The notes below the pieces were generated by a model. The model had not been told where the DNA came from. It saw nothing but the letters and a program-made list of their open reading frames with translations, and did not search any database. The translations under genes and the position numbers were made by a program. A stretch of DNA of 20,253 nt from Acholeplasmataceae bacterium (GTDB lineage Bacteria; Bacillota_I; Bacilli_A; Acholeplasmatales; Acholeplasmataceae). Of the stretch, positions 7,811 to 13,860 are shown piece after piece; positions within the stretch are counted from its first letter, which is position 1; the number at the start of each line of letters is the position of its first letter. Location of the stretch: contig DOYO01000030.1 of assembly GCA_003518475.1 (NCBI GenBank), forward strand, positions 14,812 through 35,064. The letters run 5' to 3'.

Positions 7811-7839
7811 TGGATAGACCTCATGGATTATTTTTTAAT

Positions 7840-7867
7840 ATCATACTTTTATCATATCATATATGAA
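7840..7867 (-). promoter_or_regulatory. Candidate promoter of the SEC-C gene
   Basis: Minus strand: -35 TTCATA (7862-7867), 16-base spacer, -10 TATGAT (7840-7845). Reasonable match to the housekeeping consensus, about 30 bases upstream of the start codon. Confidence 0.45.
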
Positions 7868-7879
7868 GATTGACAACCC

Positions 7880-7918
7880 AAAAAAATCAACCCCAAATCG
7901 ATCTGAATCGGAATGGGG
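7880..7918 (-). terminator. Terminator after the membrane-protein gene
   Basis: Minus-strand stem with CCCC (7915-7918) pairing GGGG (7891-7894) plus a fifth A-U pair, an internal 3x3 loop, then four more pairs (CGAU with AUCG), followed by UUGAUUUUUUU from the A-tract at 7880-7886. It lies about 80 bases after the stop codon of the membrane-protein gene; the 78 bases between show nothing else. Confidence 0.65.
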
Positions 7919-7996
7919 ATAGTGATGATTTATGAATTTTTGATTTCACTGTTTGAAAGTTGCATCAAAATGAGGATTGCTATATAAAAGTTGTAT

Positions 7997-8821
7997 TTAT
8001 GTGGTTTGAATTACTTTTTTAAGTTGGACAGACAAAAAAACCAGTGAGACTAAAGTCAAAAACCCTAAAAACACCCATATTGGAACTTCAGCAGGGTTTG
8101 TATTCATTGATGCGTAAGTTAAAACCATCATATAGACCACACCTTTGAGCAGAGCAATGAATGCAATGACATATCCCCAAGAATTTCTTTTTAGAATAAG
8201 GACGGATGCAAGAATGAAGAATAGAACAACCATGCTGATATCTAGAGAAAACACCACGCTGGTCACGTGACCGCTGTTGGTAATGATTGCTGGTAAAACA
8301 CCGTTGAATGCGAAGTTTAAGGATTGTATGCTATAAATGGATAACAATCCCACTGATAGAAAGACTAAGATCCCAACAACAATGAAATCAAGTACTGATT
8401 TCTTTTTGGATATGAGTAAATTTTTAATAGGAAAATGAAGTAGAGCAAAGATCATCGTCAAAATGCTTAACGTATAAATAGATAAGTGAATGAGATAAAA
8501 TGCGTTGAAGGATGCTCCAAAGACATAGAAGGCGTAATTGTAGCACAGAAACCAGATCATGCTATACCAGATTAAAAGAGAAAACGTAGATTTCTTTTTT
8601 ATCGTGTAAAGCATGGAACCTATCAAAACGGGCAGAGCAATAAAAAGTGTGATCAAATCATTACTTTTCCAAACTTGAATGAATTGTGCATTATCCTGAT
8701 ATAAATCATTCATAAAGATTCCACCAAGCGTTGCGATAAACGTCAGTGTGATGAGAATACTGGTAAGGATGATCGTCATTTTGTTATCGTGTTTCACGTG
8801 TTTCATATCATTGCTCAACAT
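7997..8821 (-). CDS. Uncharacterised 8-TM integral membrane protein
   Basis: I do not recognise a named function. Up to 274 residues, with eight hydrophobic segments at about 15-38, 54-73, 80-101, 106-129, 144-165, 187-210, 214-236 and 247-267. The segments around YNYAFYVFGASFNAFYL (94-110) and WGYVIAFIALLKG (215-227) recall a widespread family of unnamed bacterial membrane proteins. No catalytic, transport or kinase motif is evident, and there is no cleavable signal. The start is uncertain: the ATG at 8819-8821 is 19 bases from the only Shine-Dalgarno (8841-8845), while the in-frame ATG at 8804-8806 (M6) would be correctly spaced if the intervening hairpin forms. It stands alone between the SEC-C gene and the efp genes, with its own promoter and terminator. 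Confidence 0.85.
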   Translation of the reverse strand: MLSNDMKHVKHDNKMTIILTSILITLTFIATLGGIFMNDLYQDNAQFIQVWKSNDLITLFIALPVLIGSMLYTIKKKSTFSLLIWYSMIWFLCYNYAFYVFGASFNAFYLIHLSIYTLSILTMIFALLHFPIKNLLISKKKSVLDFIVVGILVFLSVGLLSIYSIQSLNFAFNGVLPAIITNSGHVTSVVFSLDISMVVLFFILASVLILKRNSWGYVIAFIALLKGVVYMMVLTYASMNTNPAEVPIWVFLGFLTLVSLVFLSVQLKKVIQTT

Positions 8822-8845
8822 TATTTTGATGGAGCAATTTCTCCT
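8810..8845 (-). promoter_or_regulatory. Hairpin between Shine-Dalgarno and start codon
   Basis: On the minus strand AGGAG (8841-8845) is followed by the 7-base inverted repeat ATTGCTC (8832-8838) and GAGCAAT (8810-8816) around a 15-base loop. The loop contains the first ATG (8819-8821). If the stem forms, the Shine-Dalgarno is left five bases from the next in-frame ATG (8804-8806). Confidence 0.5.
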
Positions 8846-8877
8846 TTGTTTGTCTGTTTTTGTGTCAGCTACTTATG

Positions 8878-8908
8878 ATTGTATCATGTATGATTTGATT
8901 TGAATCAA
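8878..8908 (-). promoter_or_regulatory. Promoter of the membrane-protein gene with palindrome
   Basis: Minus strand: extended -10 TGATACAAT (8878-8886). Upstream lies a perfect 14-base palindrome TTGATTTGAATCAA (8895-8908), covering the expected -35 region and containing a possible TTGATT at an over-long 19-base spacing. It could be an operator. The stretch 8822-8944 contains nothing else that I can support. Confidence 0.45.
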
Positions 8909-8944
8909 CATCATTAAACAAATTTACATTTACAATTTAAATGA

Positions 8945-8975
8945 TAAAAAAATCTCAAGTTCGCACTTGAGATTT
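8945..8975 (-). terminator. Rho-independent terminator of the efp pair
   Basis: Perfect 11-pair stem (8965-8975 with 8950-8960). The loop reads GCGA in the minus-strand RNA, a GNRA tetraloop, followed by seven U. It lies 32 bases after the stop codon of the canonical efp. Confidence 0.92.
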
Positions 8976-9007
8976 AGCTATTGCACCATTGATTCGATGA
9001 TTATGAC

Positions 9008-9571
9008 TTATTTATCTCTTGAAACATAACTATTATCATTGGTATTGATGATAATCTTCTCGCCTTGTGCGATAAACATTGGAACCTTGATCAGTAATCC
9101 AGTTTGCATGATGGCATCCTTCAAGGCATTTGTTTTCGTATCGCCTTTTACAGCAGGATCCGTTTCTTTAACTTCTAAGACGACCTTATCAGGTAGAGAT
9201 ACCCCAACAATTTCTGAGCCATTGAAAAACATGACTTCTACAGATGCTCCTTCATATATATATTGAAGTTCATGAGCGATATGATCTCCTGGAATTTCAA
9301 TCTGTTCGTAATCTTCCGTATTCATAAAGACGTGATTGGTTCCGCTTGCGTAAAGGTACTGCATGATGATCTTATCGATTTGAGCGCGTTCCACCTTTGT
9401 ACCGGCATTGAATGTAATATCTGTGACTGACCCTGTTCTTAAATTTCTTAATTTAGATCTGACAAATGCGCCACCTTTACCCGGCTTCACATGTAAAAAT
9501 TCGATGACTGAATAGATATTTCCTTCATATAAAATCGTTGTTCCTGTTTTAAAATCGTTTGTACTTACCAT
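9008..9571 (-). CDS. efp: Elongation factor P (canonical)
   Basis: Binds stalled ribosomes between P and E sites and restores peptide-bond formation at consecutive prolines. The 187 residues are standard, with the KOW-like domain I and two OB folds. The tip loop of domain I is intact: HVKPGKGGAFVR at 27-38, with K32 where Bacillus EF-P carries its 5-aminopentanol modification. The rest of the family pattern, for example KLRNLRTG (40-47) and FNAGTKVERA (54-63), is present. By hand alignment about 130 of 187 positions are identical to the paralogue just upstream. AGGAG lies 10 bases before the ATG. No clear promoter lies in the 60-base gap after the upstream paralogue, and a terminator stands there, so expression may depend on read-through. 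Confidence 0.97.
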   Translation of the reverse strand: MVSTNDFKTGTTILYEGNIYSVIEFLHVKPGKGGAFVRSKLRNLRTGSVTDITFNAGTKVERAQIDKIIMQYLYASGTNHVFMNTEDYEQIEIPGDHIAHELQYIYEGASVEVMFFNGSEIVGVSLPDKVVLEVKETDPAVKGDTKTNALKDAIMQTGLLIKVPMFIAQGEKIIINTNDNSYVSRDK

Positions 9572-9608
9572 TTTTAATTCACTCCTAATTCAATTTGCAA
9601 TGCTCTAT

Positions 9609-9629
9609 AAAAAACCACGATCACGTGGT
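9609..9629 (-). terminator. Terminator or attenuator between the two efp genes
   Basis: Minus-strand stem ACCACG/CGTGGT (9624-9629 with 9614-9619), 4-base loop, then a run of six T (9609-9614, partly shared with the stem). It begins two bases after the stop codon of the divergent efp. The short stem suggests incomplete termination. Confidence 0.75.
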
Positions 9630-9631
9630 AA

Positions 9632-10204
9632 TTATTTGGTGTTGTCTCTGGATACATAAGATCCATCTGCTGTATTGACCAATATCTTTTCGCCTTCTCC
9701 AATAAACATCGGAACCTTGACCATCAGTCCTGTTTCTGTAATCGCATCCTTTAGGGAACTTGTCTTGGTGTTGTCACCTTTGACACCAGAAACTGTTTCA
9801 ACAATCTTCAAGACGACCTTTTCGGGTAATGTGACCCCAATGATTTCTGTTCCGTTGTAGAAGTTGACATCGACGTTGGTTCCTTCGCAGATATAGTTCA
9901 GTTCATTTTCAATTTGCGTCTTTGGTATTTCAACTTGTTCATAGTTTTCAGTATTCATGAAAACATGTGTATCACCAGATGCGTAAAGATACTGCATGGT
10001 GATGCGCTCAATATGGGCACGTTCAACTTTGGTGCCTGCATTAAATGTAGTCTGTGTCACAGATCCAGTTCTTAGGTTTCTCAGTTTGACACGCACGAAA
10101 GCCATAGAGTTTGCAGATTTGACATGCATGAATTCAATCACAGAGTAAATATTACCATCGTATACAATTGTCTGTCCTGTTTTAAAATCGTTTGTGTTGA
10201 TCAT
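9632..10204 (-). CDS. efp: Divergent elongation factor P paralogue lacking tip lysine
   Basis: A second full-length EF-P of 190 residues directly upstream of the canonical copy. All three domains are retained, including FNAGTKVERA (54-63) and the C-terminal KVPMFI..GEKI..NT..GSYVSRD pattern. The difference is the domain I tip: where the partner has P-G-K-G-G at 30-34, this one has S-A-N-S-M, so lysine 32 is asparagine and both loop glycines are lost, while loop length is unchanged. Residues on either side (EF.HVK, AFVR.KLRNLRTG) are conserved, so this is not general decay. It cannot carry the known lysine modifications at that place. The E. coli paralogue EfpL (YeiP) also has an altered tip but differs much more elsewhere. 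ATG at 10202-10204 is chosen because it gives the family N-terminus (INTNDFKTG); an in-frame GTG three codons upstream is too close to the Shine-Dalgarno (AAGGAG). Own promoter at 10243-10271. Confidence 0.93.
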   Translation of the reverse strand: MINTNDFKTGQTIVYDGNIYSVIEFMHVKSANSMAFVRVKLRNLRTGSVTQTTFNAGTKVERAHIERITMQYLYASGDTHVFMNTENYEQVEIPKTQIENELNYICEGTNVDVNFYNGTEIIGVTLPEKVVLKIVETVSGVKGDNTKTSSLKDAITETGLMVKVPMFIGEGEKILVNTADGSYVSRDNTK

Positions 10205-10242
10205 GTGAACCACTGACTCCTTCGGAAGTTTTTGCCGTTCTT

Positions 10243-10271
10243 ATTATACATGAAAGATGTGCTTTAAACAA
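10243..10271 (-). promoter_or_regulatory. Promoter of the efp pair
   Basis: Minus strand: -35 TTGTTT (10266-10271), 17-base spacer, -10 TATAAT (10243-10248). The -10 is embedded in TTTCATGTATAATAA, which recurs exactly in front of miaB. Confidence 0.7.
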
Positions 10272-10312
10272 CCGAAAAAAACCGGATTTTGTTGTTTTAA
10301 GGCTTAAAGCAT

Positions 10313-10343
10313 ACAAAATCGAGCCGGATCGACTCGATTTTGT
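10313..10343 (-). terminator. Terminator of the mutS-aroQ unit
   Basis: Perfect 11-pair inverted repeat (10333-10343 with 10313-10323, CTCGATTTTGT and its complement) around nine bases, three further pairs being possible inside the loop. The U run after the stem is short and interrupted; the symmetrical arms could serve both strands. It lies 15 bases after the aroQ stop. Confidence 0.75.
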
Positions 10344-10357
10344 GTATTGTTTTGATG

Positions 10358-10795
10358 TTATTTTATGCTTTGCTTCAAGTTGGTCAAATACTTGATCGCT
10401 TCTATATAACTATTTTCTTTTTTACCCATGAATCTGGCATTCACAACATCTTGGATATAATCAAGCTTTCTAAAAGGTTCTCTGCTATCAATATCTGAAA
10501 GGTGAACCTCAACCTTAGGTATGGTTAATAGTTCAAGTGCGTCACGCAGTGCAATGGACGTATGGGTTAAAGCACCCGGATTGATGACTAACGCATCATA
10601 GGGTTCTGATAATGAGTTTTGAATCACATCGATCAGCTCACCCTCATAATTGGATTGATAAAAGGTGAATTCGTGCTTTGGAAAGGTATCGACAATCACT
10701 TCAAACAGCTCTGCTTGCGTCATACTTCCATAAAGCTTGGGATCTCTTTTTCCAAGCATATTCAAATTGGGTCCGTGGATCAATAAAATATTCAT
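10358..10795 (-). CDS. aroQ: 3-dehydroquinate dehydratase, type II
   Basis: Third step of the shikimate pathway: dehydrates 3-dehydroquinate to 3-dehydroshikimate through a dodecameric type II enzyme. The 145 residues match the family. Active-site elements are all present: GPNLNMLGKRDPKLYG (8-23) with R17 and the catalytic tyrosine Y22, NYEGELID (49-56), INPGALTHTS (71-80) with N72, and VHLSDIDSREPF (97-108) with H98 and R105. The ATG overlaps the aroK stop by four bases (ATGA), and GAGGTG lies five bases upstream, so the two are translationally coupled. It is the last gene of the mutS-led unit, before the terminator. Confidence 0.95.
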   Translation of the reverse strand: MNILLIHGPNLNMLGKRDPKLYGSMTQAELFEVIVDTFPKHEFTFYQSNYEGELIDVIQNSLSEPYDALVINPGALTHTSIALRDALELLTIPKVEVHLSDIDSREPFRKLDYIQDVVNARFMGKKENSYIEAIKYLTNLKQSIK

Positions 10796-11283
10796 AGGTT
10801 CACCTCGTTTTTCAAATAATTCAAAATGACCTTGACAGTTGTTTCTACATCATAATTGTTAGAAACGATGGCATCTGCAAAATCCTGATACTTCATAAAA
10901 CGGTCATCAAAAAGCTGTTCTAAGGAATGTGATTTCAATAGCGGTCTTTGATAATCTGTTTCCAGTCTTTTTCTGATGACGTCGATATCGGTATCCAAAT
11001 AAAACTTGATGCCGTTCATCAACACCTTGTTTTCCTTTTTGGTGACGATTCCGCCACCACAGGCAACAACCACATTGTCTTGATTAATTTCTTTAAGAGC
11101 ACTTGTTTCAAGCGCTCTGAATTTTTCTTCTCCATACTTCTCAAAGATAAATTCAATGAACATTTTAGCATCCTTTTCAATCATGCCGTCTAAATCGATA
11201 TAGGTGTAATTCAATTGCTTGGCTAGTTTTCTGGCGATGGTTGTTTTACCGGATCCCGGCATGCCGATTAAGTATATTTTCAT
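10792..11283 (-). CDS. aroK: Shikimate kinase
   Basis: Phosphorylates shikimate with ATP to shikimate 3-phosphate. The 163 residues are typical. The P-loop is GMPGSGKT at 7-14. The shikimate-binding residues follow: DLD at 30-32, R56 in the EEKFRALE segment, and CGGGIV at 75-80. The lid arginine is R113 (QRPLL), and the adenine-binding R..xY pattern is R128 to Y132. Start overlaps the miaA stop (ATGA), with AAGGAG five bases upstream; the stop overlaps aroQ in the same way. Only this and aroQ of the pathway are in the window, so completeness of the pathway cannot be judged. Confidence 0.94.
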   Translation of the reverse strand: MKIYLIGMPGSGKTTIARKLAKQLNYTYIDLDGMIEKDAKMFIEFIFEKYGEEKFRALETSALKEINQDNVVVACGGGIVTKKENKVLMNGIKFYLDTDIDVIRKRLETDYQRPLLKSHSLEQLFDDRFMKYQDFADAIVSNNYDVETTVKVILNYLKNEVNL

Positions 11284-12155
11284 GGCTTCTCCTTCAAAAA
11301 TATTTGAATAATTTTTAATGTATCTTCAAAGAGCGTTGGACTTAATGCATCCATCATGATCGGATGCATCTGGTTTTTGAACCAGGTTTTTTGTTTTTTC
11401 GCTAGCTTTCTTGACACGTGGATGATTTCTTCCTTCGCTTCATCAAGCGTTTTTATTCCATCAAGATATTGTTTAAGTTCCCGGTATCCGATGGCGTTAA
11501 CTTGAATGTTTTTATCCTTTAATCCCTGAACCTCTTCGATAAACCCTTTTTTAAGCTGATCATCAAGTCTTACTCTTAATCTTTCTTCAAGGATGGAACG
11601 GTCCAAGTCAAGATAAATAATTAAGGCGTCATATAGCAATTCATCTTTCTTTGTTTTAAGTGATCTAAAATCGCCATCAAGCGCGAGCTCGAGCGCTCTG
11701 AGTAGTCTTCTTCTGTTACCGACATCCACGGTGACAAATGGATCAAGTTCTAACAGTTTATGATGTATTTCTTCATTGGTCATCTCTTGATAGGTTTCTT
11801 CGAAATCCTGATTTTTGCTACTTGCGATAAATTCATAATTATATAAAGCTGCCTTGATGTATAAACCGGTTCCTCCGACAATCATCGGAAGCTCAATCTT
11901 GTCAAACAAGGCTCTCACATCCTGTTGAAAATTGTAAACGCTATAGGGTTCTCCAGGTTCTTTGATATCTAGTAAATGATGCTTGATTCCTTGTTTTTCT
12001 TCATCTGAGATTTTAGCGGAACCGATATCGAGTCCTTTATAAATCTGTACAGAATCTCCATTGATGATTTCTGTTCTTAATATTTTAGCCAATTTGATGG
12101 ATAATCCTGTCTTGCCGGATCCGGTCGGACCGACGATGACGATGATTTTTTTCAT
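11280..12155 (-). CDS. miaA: tRNA dimethylallyltransferase
   Basis: Transfers the dimethylallyl group to A37 of tRNAs reading UNN codons, making i6A, the substrate of MiaB, which is encoded a few kilobases upstream in this window. The 291 residues fit the family (about 300). Motifs: P-loop GPTGSGKT at 9-16, NGDSVQIYKGLDIGSAK at 32-48 with the catalytic aspartate D34, HHLLDI at 58-63, the VGGTGLYIKA segment, and the GNRRRLLRALE segment. Start and stop overlap neighbours: one base with mutL (TGATG) and four with aroK. Confidence 0.96.
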   Translation of the reverse strand: MKKIIVIVGPTGSGKTGLSIKLAKILRTEIINGDSVQIYKGLDIGSAKISDEEKQGIKHHLLDIKEPGEPYSVYNFQQDVRALFDKIELPMIVGGTGLYIKAALYNYEFIASSKNQDFEETYQEMTNEEIHHKLLELDPFVTVDVGNRRRLLRALELALDGDFRSLKTKKDELLYDALIIYLDLDRSILEERLRVRLDDQLKKGFIEEVQGLKDKNIQVNAIGYRELKQYLDGIKTLDEAKEEIIHVSRKLAKKQKTWFKNQMHPIMMDALSPTLFEDTLKIIQIFLKEKP

Positions 12156-13849
12156 CAGACCACCCGCTTGAACATGCGTTCAATCTCATAATTGGTAAGT
12201 TTGATCAATGTTGGTCTTCCATGCGGACATGTATAAGGATTTTCACATGCTCGAAGCTGGATAAGAAGACTATTGATTTCTAACATAGATAAAGATTTGT
12301 TCGCCTTAATGGCGCCTTTGCAGCTGATGTCTTTGGCCAAGCGGTCTCTTAAGATTGAAAGATTGATTTCTTTCTTTTCTGTGAGCATGGTAACCATCGC
12401 TTCAATCGCTAAATCAATTTCATGATTTAAAAGCCAGACAGGAAGTCCTTCTATCTCAATGTGATCATTGATGATGAATCCGTATTTCTTAAAGATTTCT
12501 TTATGTTCTTGAACTGTTTCCAAATCTTCTTTTGTGAGTTGTATCTCTCTTGGAAATAGTAAATGCTTTATGGCTGGATTCGGATTTGCCAATGCTTTGA
12601 AATAGTGCTCGTAACGGATACGCTCTGCAGCAGCATGCTGATCCATCAAATAGAGACCATCTTCATTTTGAAATAAAAGATAAGTTCCAGAAAAAACACC
12701 GATATAGTCCAAATCAGGAATTTTATCTTCCAAGTTGGATTCATTTTCAGGTAGGAATGGCTTTTCTTCCATGATGATACTTTCACCAAAGTTCAAAGAC
12801 TCTCTCGTGAAGGTTTCTTGTTCACCCTTTTGGATGTTTTTCAACGTTTCAGGAATCATATGAATTTTTTTATTCAAACTATCCTTAACGTAAGTTTCTA
12901 TATGGAAAGACAAAATGGATTCATTGACAAACTTGACTTCGTATTTCTGAGGATGCACATTCACATCCAAAAGCGAAGGATCCATTTCAATGTGAATCAG
13001 CGCGATCGGATACTTTCCAACCATCATGAATCCGTGATATCCATCAACGACCGCTTGAACCAATGGATAGTTTCTGATATATCTGCCATTAATGAAAATA
13101 GAAACATCTTTTTTTCTGGATCTCGCGATTTGAGGACTCAAAAGATATCCGGTGATCTTGATTTTTTGAACAACATGCTCGAAAACAGTCATGCCTTCCG
13201 TCATTTTAGATCCGTAGATCTGATCAATCAAGCTGTAAAAATCCTTATTTCCATAGGTTTCCTTGATTTTTTTGTCATCGATGGATAATGAAAAACGAAT
13301 TTCAGGATGCGCCAATGCCAACCTGTCAAAAATATCAATGATTGCTTGCCGCTCCGCCAAATCCGATTTGATGTATTTAAATCTTGCTGGTGTATTATAA
13401 AATAAGTCTTCAACTAAAACAACAGTACCATTATTTAATGATGCGGACCCGTCTTGAACAAAATGTCCTCCATGATAAATAACAAAAATACCTTCAGCGT
13501 TTTCCTGTCTGGTTTTAAGTGTCACTTTAGAAACTGAACTGATTGCAGCGAGCGCTTCACCTCTGAATCCCAAGGTTCCAATATGACCTAAATCAGACTC
13601 TTCCATGATTTTACTGGTCGCATGCCTGTCAAAAGCTTTATGCGCATCCAAAAAATCCATACCGGAGCCGTTATCTGTTACCATCATGGACTTCATGCCC
13701 ATGTCATAAACTTCAATGGAAATAATTGAAGCTTTGGCGTCTATTGAGTTTTCAACAAGCTCCTTAATGACAGATGCCGGGCGGTCAACGACCTCGCCGG
13801 CAGCAATCATGTTCGCTAATTTGTTGTCCATCTGTTTGATGATTGACAT
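12155..13849 (-). CDS. mutL: DNA mismatch repair protein MutL with endonuclease site
   Basis: Links MutS recognition to strand incision. 564 residues, on the short side because the linker between the two halves (about 335-380) is brief. The N-terminal GHKL ATPase shows E30 and N34 in KELVENSID, DNGSGM at 59-64, RHATSK at 75-80 and GFRGEAL at 94-100. The C-terminal half carries the nuclease motif DQHAAAERIRYE (403-414), matching DQHAx2Ex4E, with the companion zinc and metal segments CKGAIKA (510-516) and CPHGRP (541-546). It is therefore predicted to nick DNA itself, as in Bacillus and unlike E. coli, which fits the absence of mutH. An AAGGAAG ribosome site precedes the ATG. It lies 11 bases after mutS. 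Confidence 0.96.
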   Translation of the reverse strand: MSIIKQMDNKLANMIAAGEVVDRPASVIKELVENSIDAKASIISIEVYDMGMKSMMVTDNGSGMDFLDAHKAFDRHATSKIMEESDLGHIGTLGFRGEALAAISSVSKVTLKTRQENAEGIFVIYHGGHFVQDGSASLNNGTVVLVEDLFYNTPARFKYIKSDLAERQAIIDIFDRLALAHPEIRFSLSIDDKKIKETYGNKDFYSLIDQIYGSKMTEGMTVFEHVVQKIKITGYLLSPQIARSRKKDVSIFINGRYIRNYPLVQAVVDGYHGFMMVGKYPIALIHIEMDPSLLDVNVHPQKYEVKFVNESILSFHIETYVKDSLNKKIHMIPETLKNIQKGEQETFTRESLNFGESIIMEEKPFLPENESNLEDKIPDLDYIGVFSGTYLLFQNEDGLYLMDQHAAAERIRYEHYFKALANPNPAIKHLLFPREIQLTKEDLETVQEHKEIFKKYGFIINDHIEIEGLPVWLLNHEIDLAIEAMVTMLTEKKEINLSILRDRLAKDISCKGAIKANKSLSMLEINSLLIQLRACENPYTCPHGRPTLIKLTNYEIERMFKRVV

Positions 13850-13860
13850 GAATGACTTCC

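Noticed and set aside
12818..13288. 156-codon open frame on the plus strand inside mutL
   Set aside because: Antisense to a well-conserved gene, no ribosome binding site, sequence resembles nothing.
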